Source of the DNA: Dysgonamonadaceae bacterium
GTDB lineage: Bacteria; Bacteroidota; Bacteroidia; Bacteroidales; Azobacteroidaceae
Direction: 5' to 3'
NCBI GenBank assembly: GCA_031284225.1
Contig: JAITAH010000412.1
Span: forward strand, 1-12,605
DNA: 12,605 bases
Within the stretch, counting starts at the first letter, position 1. Each line of letters opens with the position of its first letter. Under the pieces are notes generated by a model that did not search any database, was not told the origin of the DNA, and worked only from the letters and a program-made list of their open reading frames with translations. The translations under genes and the position numbers were made by a program. Of the stretch, positions 1 to 6,724 are shown one piece after another.

Positions 1-1150
1 CAGTTGGCTTGTGGTGGTCTTTGATAATATTTTCCAAAGCGAAGCAGTCGCCGCAATAAATATTTGATTTTCCATCGCCCCGCATCATCATGTTCGAGCA
101 GGCATACGTGTACATTGAAGGACGAAGTTCCACGCCTGCAAGCTGTTTATTTTTAATATTTTGTTTTTTATCCTCGTCGTTGCCTGCAAGTTTAAACATT
201 CGCTTCATTCCCGCAATCAAAAAGCCACCCGTGCCATAGCAGGGGTCATAAATCACATCATTGGAATTCACATTTGCCAAATCGCAGAATAAATCGGTAA
301 TGTGCGCAGGCGTAAGCACCAATCCTTTGGCGACCTCTATTGAATTTTCGTGTTCTTTTTTATTTTTGTGTTTGATCGTTTTTTGCTTGAAAATCGGCTC
401 GTTCAAAATCTTGCTGTATTCGCCAATCATTGCATCTTTGTGCAAAATCTGATTTTGAGAAAGCACACTTTCAATCGCCGACAGCATCGCCTTTCCCCAA
501 CTTTCGGAAGAAGCGTAAGTTTTATAACTGATTCTGAATGGTTCGTGAAGCAATGACAGCAAAATAGCGCTAACCATTGTGCAGCGCGTCATTTCGGTAA
601 TGGAATACGCCTGATATTCTTCATTCAAAAAAATTGCTTTCTGAATAATATCCACATTGCGCAAATTATCGGCGAACTGTTCGTTATTAAACAGTTTCAG
701 ATAATTATTAACAGACAGCAGTTTTTTATCCGCATGATTTTCGACAGGTTTGTCTTCGCCTTTTTTCCAGATAAAGTGCGAAACCAGAAGTTCTTGTTCG
801 ATTTGCCCGCTCACGGCGATTGCCACTACGTCAAACTCTGCCGAAAGCGCTTTGGCATAGTGCAGAACGCCATCAACGGCAAAATCTTTCGGATTATCAA
901 GTTTTGCGCTGCGGTGGTTGGCAACGGCTGCTTTACATCCAACAACAAGTAAATAATCAATATTTCCAGCAAGAAAAGAGATAATAAATTCCGGTTTGCC
1001 GACGCCTTTTCCTCTTTTCGAGGCGTTTTGCAACAAATCAGTTATGCGCTTGTTGTATGACTTTTGCTCTTCAAATTTTATACTTTTGAACAGCGAGTCA
1101 TTTTTGAAATGATTTCTTACCATATCTTCTGTAATTCTTTCGTTGGGCAT
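1..1150 (-). CDS. N-6 adenine DNA methylase with N-terminal restriction-like domain (3' end off window)
   Basis: Reading the minus strand from the ATG at 1150 gives 383 residues without a stop; the gene continues past base 1. Residues ~1-130 resemble the type I restriction HsdR N-terminal (PD-(D/E)XK-like) domain: 'KPEF' at 52-55, 'DYLLVV' at 65-70, then 'GCK' at 71-73, where relatives usually have 'ECK'. Residues ~170-383 are the N6-adenine methylase part: 'AKGLVLTP' at 274-281, SAM motif I 'DPCYGTGGF' at 302-310, and 'AGVELRP' at 338-344 with the following N...GD region. The NPPF catalytic motif would lie beyond the edge. Its role is to methylate adenine in a recognition sequence as the M (or fused M/R) part of a restriction-modification system; specificity and restriction subunits are expected to the left. 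The start is the first ATG after stops in the leader. I am sure of the methylase family, less so of the system type (type I versus IIG-like). Confidence 0.88.
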   Translation of the reverse strand, partial: MPNERITEDMVRNHFKNDSLFKSIKFEEQKSYNKRITDLLQNASKRGKGVGKPEFIISFLAGNIDYLLVVGCKAAVANHRSAKLDNPKDFAVDGVLHYAKALSAEFDVVAIAVSGQIEQELLVSHFIWKKGEDKPVENHADKKLLSVNNYLKLFNNEQFADNLRNVDIIQKAIFLNEEYQAYSITEMTRCTMVSAILLSLLHEPFRISYKTYASSESWGKAMLSAIESVLSQNQILHKDAMIGEYSKILNEPIFKQKTIKHKNKKEHENSIEVAKGLVLTPAHITDLFCDLANVNSNDVIYDPCYGTGGFLIAGMKRMFKLAGNDEDKKQNIKNKQLAGVELRPSMYTYACSNMMMRGDGKSNIYCGDCFALENIIKDHHKPT

Positions 1151-1192
1151 AATGATATGTTTATCTTATCTTTTTTCTGAACAAATAAATAC

Positions 1193-1243
1193 TTAAGACA
1201 TTTCCGCTCTTTGTGCAAACGTTTCTATGAACGGTTGTATCAT
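1193..1243 (-). CDS. Possible 16-residue upstream ORF in the methylase leader
   Basis: In the presumed leader of the methylase gene an ATG at 1243 opens a frame of 16 codons (MIQPFIETFAQRAEMS) ended by TAA at 1195-1193, 43 bases before the methylase start. It sits downstream of the -7 box at 1268-1275, so it would be on the transcript. It could be a leader peptide or chance; there is no homology or ribosome-site evidence. Confidence 0.15.
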   Translation of the reverse strand: MIQPFIETFAQRAEMS

Positions 1244-1267
1244 TTTTCAAGTCGTTGATTTACTCTG

Positions 1268-1275
1268 CAAAGATA
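1268..1275 (-). promoter_or_regulatory. Promoter -7 box for the DNA methylase gene
   Basis: The minus strand reads TATCTTTG, a perfect match to the Bacteroidetes -7 consensus TAnnTTTG. The -33 position about 19 bases upstream reads GTG rather than TTG, so that half is weak. Transcription from here would leave a leader of roughly 110 bases before the ATG at 1150, long enough to hold regulatory structure and the small upstream ORF at 1243-1193. Confidence 0.5.
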
Positions 1276-1306
1276 ATGTTTTTTATTTGAGTTGCACTAC
1301 GTTTTC

Positions 1307-1435
1307 TTAATAGTTCACGGAGTGTCCAATGTCAATAAACTCTTTCAACGAACCCTCCTCTAAAACCGCCTCGCTTACTCTGTTCTGATTTCCCATCATC
1401 TCTACAACGACGACCGTTTTACCGAATGTAAAAAT
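1307..1435 (-). pseudogene. Short orphan coding remnant (unrecognised)
   Basis: One minus-strand frame is open from 1435 to the TAA at 1309-1307 and reads like the C-terminus of a real protein: hydrophobic 'KTVVVVEMMGNQNR', an amphipathic 'VSEAVLEEGSLKEF', then 'IDIGHSVNY'. An in-frame TAA at 1438-1436 closes it upstream and there is no plausible start except the ATG pair at 1399-1394, which would give only 30 residues. I do not recognise the family. It may be the tail of a gene lost by deletion next to the restriction-modification locus. It could also be a chance frame. Confidence 0.25.
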
Positions 1436-1469
1436 TTAGCGTCTTTTATGATTTAATCCGCATTTAGCC

Positions 1470-1499
1470 TTGCTTTTTCCCTAAAAACAAGTACCTTTG
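1470..1499 (+). promoter_or_regulatory. Promoter of the lipid acyltransferase gene
   Basis: TTG at 1470-1472 and TACCTTTG at 1492-1499 are separated by 19 bases, the classic Bacteroidetes primary sigma factor pattern (-33 TTG, -7 TAnnTTTG). The -7 box ends 25 bases before the ATG at 1525, leaving a short leader. Confidence 0.75.
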
Positions 1500-1524
1500 C
1501 CCTCATCGAAAATTTTCCATAGTA

Positions 1525-2394
1525 ATGAATGGCCATTTTAAACGAGAGGTTGCTTTTGGAAGTCTGTACGTGCCGGTGTATTTGCTGAGTCTGCTTCCTA
1601 TGTCCGTTTTATATGGATTCTCCCGGTTGATATATTTCTTCTTGTTCTATCTGTTTGCTTATCGTAAACTGGTGGTGATACAGAATATTTCCCGCTCTTT
1701 CCCCGAAAAAAAGTACAAAGCGGTCGATGCGACGGTACGGGCGTTCTATCGTTCGTTCTGCGATATTCTGGTGGAAATCCTGAAATCGCTTTCCATTTCG
1801 GAATTGAAGCAAAAAACAAAAGTTAAACTGATTGGTTTTGAACTGATAACCAATCAAATCAAACAAGGAAAACACGTAATTGCCAGCATGGGACATTGTG
1901 GAAACTGGGAAATATTGAACATCCTTCCCTCGCTGTCCGATACGAAGATATACGCGGTTTATAAACCGTTATCGGTAAAATCGGTGGACAGGCTGTTTTT
2001 GAAAATCCGTTCTCGTTTCGGCATGAATCTGATACCTGATAAATTGGTAGCCCGTCATTTCATGTCAAACAGGAATCCGTCGGTATATTTGTTCCTGGCC
2101 GACCAGTGTCCGGCAATCATCAATCCCGCTTATCGATTCGATTTCCTGTGTCAGCCAACCAACGTATTTACGGGAGTGGAAAAATTAGCCCGCAAGGCCG
2201 ACGCTTGTGTAATTTATCTTCATATTGCCCGCCTTTCTCGCGGATTATATCAACTCGAATGTAAAGAAATCGCCTCTGATTCGCAAGCGACCGAAGAAAC
2301 GGAAATCGCCCGTCGTTATATTCAGCTTCTGGAACAGAACATCCGGGAACATCCCTGCGAATGGCTCTGGTCGCACAAACGCTGGAAACGATAA
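1525..2394 (+). CDS. Lysophospholipid / lipid A acyltransferase, LpxL (HtrB) family
   Basis: A 289-residue protein, the usual length for LpxL/HtrB-family inner-membrane acyltransferases, which transfer a secondary acyl chain onto lipid A precursors (in Bacteroidetes the exact acceptor is less certain). A hydrophobic N-terminal segment at ~14-46 would anchor it at the cytoplasmic face. The catalytic HX4E motif is intact: 'HCGNWE' with H124 and E129. Other family marks are 'ADQCP' at 192-196, 'FTGVEKLARKADACVIY' at 215-231 and the C-terminal 'WLWSHKRWKR'. The ATG at 1525 is chosen because it lies 25 bases after a strong -7 box and begins the conserved domain. It is convergent with rsmG; the two stops are only 19 bases apart, with no obvious terminator hairpin between them. 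Lipid A modification is the best guess; acylation of other envelope lipids is possible. Confidence 0.88.
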   Translation: MNGHFKREVAFGSLYVPVYLLSLLPMSVLYGFSRLIYFFLFYLFAYRKLVVIQNISRSFPEKKYKAVDATVRAFYRSFCDILVEILKSLSISELKQKTKVKLIGFELITNQIKQGKHVIASMGHCGNWEILNILPSLSDTKIYAVYKPLSVKSVDRLFLKIRSRFGMNLIPDKLVARHFMSNRNPSVYLFLADQCPAIINPAYRFDFLCQPTNVFTGVEKLARKADACVIYLHIARLSRGLYQLECKEIASDSQATEETEIARRYIQLLEQNIREHPCEWLWSHKRWKR

Positions 2395-2413
2395 AAAGGT
2401 TTTAAATGAGATT

Positions 2414-3034
2414 TCAGACCGGAAGATAAATCACTTTTTTTGTTTTAAAAAATTCCTCGCCGAAGTAATCGCTCAGCGCGTATTCAATCGCTTTGTGTCT
2501 GAATGTTTGCAATTCCTCCTGCAAATCGCCTCCTTTCAAACAGAGAAAACCGTTCGGCAACGCATTTTTCTGTTCCCGGCAGATGTTTTTCCGGGTAATT
2601 TTCACTAAATCGGACAAGGGCATTACAGCGCGGCTGACGACAAAATCGAAGGTCTGTTTTTCATCTTCGGCGCGTTCGTGAATACAGACTACATTTTTCA
2701 AACCGGCTTCGCGGGCAATGATTTCGGTCGTCCTGATTTTTTTGCCAACGCTGTCGATCAATACAAAATGGACTTCCGGAAAGAGAATGGCCAGGGGGAT
2801 ACCCGGAAATCCGCCGCCGGTTCCGACGTCCCATATTCTTGAACCGGCGCGAAACCGGATGATTTCGGCAATACCCAATGAGTGCAGAATGTGTTTTTCG
2901 TAAAGATTCGCCATATCTTTACGCGAAATCAGGTTGATTTTGTTGTTCCAATCGGCATACAACTCGAACAGGGCGGCAAATTGCGCTTCCTGTTGCGCGG
3001 TAATGTCCGGAAAATATTTTTTGACAAGCATCAT
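2414..3034 (-). CDS. rsmG: 16S rRNA (guanine-527-N7)-methyltransferase RsmG (GidB)
   Basis: A 206-residue protein of normal RsmG length. It uses SAM to methylate N7 of G527 in 16S rRNA, in the 530 loop near the decoding site; loss of this enzyme elsewhere gives low-level streptomycin resistance. Visible motifs: 'NLISRKD' at 34-40, 'HSLGIAEII' at 51-59, the SAM-binding 'WDVGTGGGFPGIPLAI' at 68-83, 'LIDSVGKKIR' at 92-101, 'SRAV' at 134-137 and 'LKGG' at 166-169. The N-terminus starts MMLVKKYF; the second Met is an equally possible start. The upstream lipoprotein gene ends only 9 bases before this start, so the two are probably co-transcribed from the promoter at 3904-3933. Confidence 0.96.
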   Translation of the reverse strand: MMLVKKYFPDITAQQEAQFAALFELYADWNNKINLISRKDMANLYEKHILHSLGIAEIIRFRAGSRIWDVGTGGGFPGIPLAILFPEVHFVLIDSVGKKIRTTEIIAREAGLKNVVCIHERAEDEKQTFDFVVSRAVMPLSDLVKITRKNICREQKNALPNGFLCLKGGDLQEELQTFRHKAIEYALSDYFGEEFFKTKKVIYLPV

Positions 3035-3043
3035 TTCCCTGTA

Positions 3044-3880
3044 TTACTCAAAAAACGACGCAATGGGCGAATTGTCCGCTACATACAACTTGATTTCTTC
3101 GTAGGGAATAAAAACCCGGATGACGCCTTCTCGGACGCCGGCTATTTCGTTTTCGTTAAAATAATAAGTAATTCCTTCGTTATCGATCGTAAAATTGTCA
3201 TTCGGCGCAATATCGGACAAAGCGTAACCCAGGTTTTCCAGTTCGCCGGCATTGTTCAAGCCGTTGGCGGCGACGATTTTATCAATCAGGGTGGCGGACA
3301 GGTTTTTCCGGTAATTGATGCCTGAGAAATCTTCTTCTTTCAGGAAATCGCCGGTGGCGAGATTGACTACGTAAGCGTAAACACATTTCGAATTGTACAT
3401 CCCTCCGGCATAATCTACCGATTCGACAATAAAAGAGATAAAACCGTTTTGATTGTACAGGATGCTGTTTTTAAGTTGAGTGTAATAGGCGTATCCGCTG
3501 GAATCGGCGTATTGATTGTCATTATCTTCGGCATATAATTTCCTGCCCTTTGGCGTTTCAAATCGTTTAAAATCGTCGATATAGTGTTGCGCGTATTCTT
3601 TCAGGACTTCTTCGGGGGTCAAATCCCTGAACGTTTCGCCAAACATTTTGTCGATAAACCAATTCTGCAAAGTTTGTTCGCCGGAAGAATCCGGATAGAC
3701 GTAATGGATTTGGATATTACAGCCGGGTTGAGCCGTATCATTGAAAAGGTAATAGCTTTCGTTTACGTCAATAGAATCGAAACGAACGGCATTGTCCGTC
3801 GGCTTGACGATACGCTTGCATCCTGCCGCAGCGAAAAAACAAGTTGCCAAAATCAGAAAGTACGCATTTGCTGTTTTCAT
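3044..3880 (-). CDS. Predicted lipoprotein with DUF4163/DUF3298 (RsiV-like) domain
   Basis: A 278-residue protein with a lipoprotein signal: positively charged start, hydrophobic ~7-17, and 'AAAGC' ending at Cys21, followed by Lys-Arg. The mature part fits the DUF4163-DUF3298 architecture seen in RsiV/PdaC-like extracytoplasmic proteins: an early strand region 'IQIHYVYP' at 56-63, a central 'SFIVESVDYAGG' at 149-160 with 'VVNLATGDFLKEEDFSG' at 171-187, and a terminal 'ITYYFNENEIAGVREGVIRVFIPYEEIKLYV' region at ~237-267. In characterised RsiV this fold binds lysozyme; there is no membrane-spanning anti-sigma part here, so a substrate cannot be inferred. It is the first gene of an operon with rsmG (9-base gap). 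Family assignment rests on motif pattern only. Confidence 0.72.
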   Translation of the reverse strand: MKTANAYFLILATCFFAAAGCKRIVKPTDNAVRFDSIDVNESYYLFNDTAQPGCNIQIHYVYPDSSGEQTLQNWFIDKMFGETFRDLTPEEVLKEYAQHYIDDFKRFETPKGRKLYAEDNDNQYADSSGYAYYTQLKNSILYNQNGFISFIVESVDYAGGMYNSKCVYAYVVNLATGDFLKEEDFSGINYRKNLSATLIDKIVAANGLNNAGELENLGYALSDIAPNDNFTIDNEGITYYFNENEIAGVREGVIRVFIPYEEIKLYVADNSPIASFFE

Positions 3881-3903
3881 AAGAACAAATTTAAATACGG
3901 CAG

Positions 3904-3933
3904 CAAAAATAATAAAAACTTTCCATGCAACAA
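3904..3933 (-). promoter_or_regulatory. Promoter of the lipoprotein-rsmG operon
   Basis: On the minus strand TTG (3933-3931) and TATTTTTG (3911-3904) are spaced by 19 bases, matching the Bacteroidetes -33/-7 consensus. The -7 box ends 23 bases before the ATG at 3880. It stands back-to-back with the tRNA-Gly promoter; the two -33 elements lie within a few bases of each other. Confidence 0.7.
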
Positions 3934-3936
3934 CTA

Positions 3937-3967
3937 TTGTTTATCTGTAAAAAATCGTCTATCTTTG
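3937..3967 (+). promoter_or_regulatory. Promoter of tRNA-Gly
   Basis: TTG at 3937-3939 and TATCTTTG at 3960-3967 with 20 bases between them match the Bacteroidetes promoter pattern. The box ends 16 bases before the first base of the mature tRNA, consistent with a short 5' leader removed by RNase P. Confidence 0.72.
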
Positions 3968-3983
3968 TCGCCACAAAAAAAAG

Positions 3984-4056
<73 letters not shown>

Positions 4057-4260
4057 CAATCCTTCTTTTTATTCATATTCTTACTTTCGGAATTTTCATC
4101 GAATATCCTTCAATGATTATTCTCATCCGAAATTAATTATGATCTTTTAATAAATATACATTTTATCAGAAAAAACAGGATATAAATGAATAAATGTAAA
4201 AAAAAACGCCAAGATAAATTATGTAAAAAACGATTGATATAAAAATGTATATAATTGTTA

Positions 4261-4869
4261 ATGAATAAAATGTTTCATCTTCTCCTGTGTTCTTATCCGG
4301 AATCTGTTAATTTTGACCTTAGCCAACCTGCTTTCAGTATTAATCTACCAAAGCAAACGACGGACAGGATTTGTGAAACAGATTGCCATTTGATAACAGA
4401 CACAAACACTGAACAGAAACTTGGTTATCTTAAATATTATCGCCATATTTGCAAAAATATCTCAAATATGACAACGGAAATATTACACGGAACTGAAAAA
4501 AGACTTTATGATTTAGTCGCCCCATTAGTACTTAATCCTTTTGTTATTCAGCAAAACAGGGGAATCGCTTTTAAAACTACCCGGAAACATGTATGGATTG
4601 TTTCCGTTACAGACAATGAAAAATGTACCGGCTTTTTACCCATCCAGCTAAAACACAATCGAGGTGAAATCAATAATTATTACATTCAAGACCGCGACGA
4701 AGAATTATTATTGTCGTTGCTGACGGATGCTTTGGAATTTGCCAAAGAGCAAAATTTGAATATGCTCGACATTATTACTCAAATTGAAGACTACGAAACG
4801 ATTCAAAAAAAAGGTTTTTCGGTTGCAAAACAATTTGTGAAGTGTTCCCGATTCAGAATAAAAGTATGA
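4261..4869 (+). CDS. GNAT-like small protein, first gene of the IbrA/IbrB-type cassette
   Basis: From the ATG at 4261 this frame gives 202 residues; the last 133, from an internal ATG at 4468, look like a compact GNAT acetyltransferase-like domain: 'LYDLVAPLVLNPFVIQQNRG', strand 'HVWIVSVT', strand 'CTGFLPIQ', a helix rich in Leu/Glu, and a terminal 'TIQKKGFSVAKQFVKCSRF' resembling the last GNAT strands. The acetyl-CoA pyrophosphate loop (Q/RxxGxG/A) is not recognisable, so catalysis is uncertain. The first 69 codons are unrecognised, but so long an open stretch would be unlikely by chance in AT-rich DNA, so I keep the longer start. A promoter-like pair at 4421-4451 and the domain boundary favour 4468 instead. 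The stop overlaps the next gene's start (ATGA at 4866-4869), implying translational coupling. Base composition is more AT-rich than in the next two genes. Confidence 0.62.
   Translation: MNKMFHLLLCSYPESVNFDLSQPAFSINLPKQTTDRICETDCHLITDTNTEQKLGYLKYYRHICKNISNMTTEILHGTEKRLYDLVAPLVLNPFVIQQNRGIAFKTTRKHVWIVSVTDNEKCTGFLPIQLKHNRGEINNYYIQDRDEELLLSLLTDALEFAKEQNLNMLDIITQIEDYETIQKKGFSVAKQFVKCSRFRIKV
4421..4451 (+). promoter_or_regulatory. Candidate internal promoter for the GNAT-ibrA-ibrB cassette
   Basis: TTG at 4421-4423 and CATATTTG at 4444-4451 are spaced by 20 bases. The -7 box has one mismatch to TAnnTTTG. It ends 16 bases before the ATG at 4468, the usual distance for genes in this window. If used, it would make 4468 the true start of the GNAT-like gene. 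No comparable promoter with a normal leader is visible before 4261. Confidence 0.35.
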
Positions 4870-6140
4870 ACGTTTACGAGGCTACCCAAGAACGATTAAC
4901 GCGTATTTTTTCCGAGTTTGATAATGTTTACGTGTCTTTTTCCGGCGGAAAAGATAGCGGCGTGCTTTTAAATTTATGTATTGATTATATACGAAAGCAT
5001 AAGCTGAACATCAAATTGGGCGTATTTCATATAGATTATGAAGCGCAATACGAATCTACTACCCACTATGTGAACGATACTTTTGCACAAAACACGGATG
5101 TGCTCGACGTATATCGCTGCTGTGTGCCGTTCAAAGTACCTACCTGCACATCCATGCATCAAAACTACTGGCGACCCTGGGAAAAATCGAAACGGGATAT
5201 CTGGATCAGTCCGATGCCCGACAATTGCTATACCGAAAAGGATTTTCCGTTCTTCAGCGAAAAAATATGGGATTACGATTTTCAGGAACGGTTCAGTCTC
5301 TGGTTGCACGAACGCAAGCAGGCTAAACGCACCTGTTGCCTCGTCGGTATTCGAACGCAGGAAAGCCTTTACCGCTGGTGGGCAATCCACAACAACCGGA
5401 ACTCCCGAAATTATGACGGTTTGAAATGGACGAAACAGATTTACGACAATATTTTCAACGTTTATCCGATTTACGACTGGATTACGAAAGATATCTGGAC
5501 GGCAAATGCTCGCTTCGGCTGGAAATATAACCGGCTTTACGACCTCTATTACCAGGCCGGCGTTCCTCTCGATGCGATGCGGGTGGCCAGTCCGTTTCTT
5601 TCGGCGGCGCAGGAAAGCCTGAAACTGTACCGCGTTATCGAACCTCATACCTGGGGCAAACTCGTATCGCGGGTCAACGGCGTGAATTTTTCCGGCATGT
5701 ACGGCAAGAATACGATCAAGGGTTGGAAATCTATCCGGCTTCCCAAAGGGCATACATGGAAAAGTTATATGCACTTCCTGTTGGATACCTTGCCGGAACA
5801 TACCCGCAAGAATTATTTGGCCAAACTCGAAACTTCCAAGCGGTTTTGGCGCGAAAAGGGCGGCTGCCTGTCGGATAAAACCATCCGGGAATTATCGGCG
5901 GCCGGCATAAATATCGAAGTCGGCGACACAACGAATTACCGGACTTCCAAAAAGCCTGTCAGGATGGAATATATCGACGATATCGACATTTCCGACTTTA
6001 ATTTGATACCTACTTACAAACGGATGTGTATTTGCATCATTAAAAACGATCATTTGTGCAAATACATGGGATTTACTTTAACAAAAAACGAAACAGAACG
6101 GCGCAAAGCCGTTATGGACAAATATAATGCACTATTATGA
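4866..6140 (+). CDS. ibrA: IbrA-type PP-loop ATPase (PAPS reductase-like, DUF3440)
   Basis: A 424-residue protein of the PAPS reductase/ATP-sulfurylase-like superfamily with the larger IbrA/DUF3440 layout. The PP-loop 'SFSGGKDSG' at 24-32 binds the ATP pyrophosphate; 'FHIDYEAQY' at 54-62 follows as the second core strand. 'CCLVGIRTQESLYRW' at 157-171 and 'YPIYDWITKDIW' at 200-211 are typical of the family. A long C-terminal part (~235-424) includes 'RVASPF' at 239-244 and 'YKRMCICIIKNDHLCKYMGF' at 384-403. The C-terminal redox Cys motif (ECGLH) of true PAPS reductases is absent, so sulfate assimilation is unlikely; an ATP-dependent adenylation or thiolation-type reaction is the inference. IbrA with IbrB was described in an E. 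coli prophage-linked island as an activator of eib genes. I chose ATG 4866 rather than the GTG at 4842 because it overlaps the previous stop by 4 bases and matches the family start. It also overlaps ibrB by ATGA. Confidence 0.88.
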   Translation: MNVYEATQERLTRIFSEFDNVYVSFSGGKDSGVLLNLCIDYIRKHKLNIKLGVFHIDYEAQYESTTHYVNDTFAQNTDVLDVYRCCVPFKVPTCTSMHQNYWRPWEKSKRDIWISPMPDNCYTEKDFPFFSEKIWDYDFQERFSLWLHERKQAKRTCCLVGIRTQESLYRWWAIHNNRNSRNYDGLKWTKQIYDNIFNVYPIYDWITKDIWTANARFGWKYNRLYDLYYQAGVPLDAMRVASPFLSAAQESLKLYRVIEPHTWGKLVSRVNGVNFSGMYGKNTIKGWKSIRLPKGHTWKSYMHFLLDTLPEHTRKNYLAKLETSKRFWREKGGCLSDKTIRELSAAGINIEVGDTTNYRTSKKPVRMEYIDDIDISDFNLIPTYKRMCICIIKNDHLCKYMGFTLTKNETERRKAVMDKYNALL

Positions 6141-6694
6141 AACGTTTATACGCAAAAAGCAGCTACATAAGCCCGGTTTACAGAGTCAAAGCCGTTCCGA
6201 TTGAAAAGATACGGGCTAACAGTTATAATCCGAATGCCGTGGCGCCGCCCGAAATGAAATTGCTCTACAAATCCATTAAAGAAGACGGTTACACGATGCC
6301 GATAGTCTGCTATTACATTGCTAATATCGACCGTTACGAAATTGTAGATGGATACCACCGCTACCGAGTCATGTTGAAACACAGAGATATTTATGAGCGG
6401 GAAAACGGCCTGTTGCCGGTTGTCGTGATCGAAAAAGACCTCAGCAACCGCATGGTTTCGACCGTTCGCCACAATCGCGCCCGCGGTTCGCACAGCATCG
6501 AACTGATGAGCAATATCGTTGCCGAATTGGTACAGGCGGGGATGTCCGACGCATGGATTCTGAAAAACATCGGCATGGATACCGACGAACTGTTGCGATT
6601 GAAACAGGTTACGGGATTAACCTCGTTGTTTAAAGACCGGGAGTTTTCAAACTATTTGGTAACTCCGGAAAAGTTTAAAACGACGGGGTTTTGA
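6137..6694 (+). CDS. ibrB: IbrB-type ParB-like nuclease-domain protein
   Basis: A 185-residue protein with an N-terminal ParB/sulfiredoxin-like fold: 'VPIEKIRANSYNPN' at 20-33, 'SIKEDGYTMPIVCYY' at 46-60, and 'YEIVDGYHRYRVM' at 67-79, where the DGYHRYR stretch stands in place of the GERRxR CTP-binding motif of ParB. Then come 'VRHNRARGSHS' at 110-120 and a probable helical DNA-binding part at ~121-165 ('IVAELVQAGMSDAWILKNIGMDTDELLRLKQVTGL'). Partner-type ParB proteins of plasmids are longer and come with ParA; here the partner is the IbrA-like ATPase just upstream (ATGA overlap at 6137-6140), so this is not a partition system. Function is unknown; in the E. coli IbrAB pair both genes are needed for activation of target genes. 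The operon probably ends here, with a T-tailed hairpin 45 bases downstream. Confidence 0.87.
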   Translation: MKRLYAKSSYISPVYRVKAVPIEKIRANSYNPNAVAPPEMKLLYKSIKEDGYTMPIVCYYIANIDRYEIVDGYHRYRVMLKHRDIYERENGLLPVVVIEKDLSNRMVSTVRHNRARGSHSIELMSNIVAELVQAGMSDAWILKNIGMDTDELLRLKQVTGLTSLFKDREFSNYLVTPEKFKTTGF

Positions 6695-6724
6695 ACGCTT
6701 AATGAACAAGCCCCTTCAATCATT

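Larger units (their letters stand above)
1151..1524. other. 374-base intergenic stretch between divergent genes
   Basis: This gap separates the minus-strand methylase from the plus-strand acyltransferase. It contains the methylase leader (to about 1262), its -7 box (1268-1275), an orphan coding remnant (1307-1435) and the acyltransferase promoter (1470-1499). I see no RNA gene, terminator hairpin or repeat in it. Confidence 0.6.

Noticed and set aside
4842..4865. GTG at 4842 as the start of the IbrA-type gene
   Set aside because: It would add eight unrelated residues and overlap the previous gene by 28 bases; the ATG at 4866 makes a 4-base ATGA overlap and matches the family start.
4974..5801. 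Long open frame on the minus strand inside the IbrA-type gene (275 codons)
   Set aside because: It lies antisense to a gene with clear family motifs and overlap coupling; the translation has no recognisable motif. It is a shadow of codon bias.
4866..6140. Reading the PP-loop gene as a PAPS reductase of sulfate assimilation (CysH)
   Set aside because: There is no C-terminal ECGLH-type cysteine motif, the protein is much longer than CysH, and no cys genes are nearby.
6137..6694. Reading the ParB-like gene as plasmid or chromosome partition ParB
   Set aside because: There is no ParA and no parS-like palindrome nearby, the CTP-binding motif is altered (DGYHRYR), and the protein is shorter than partition ParB.
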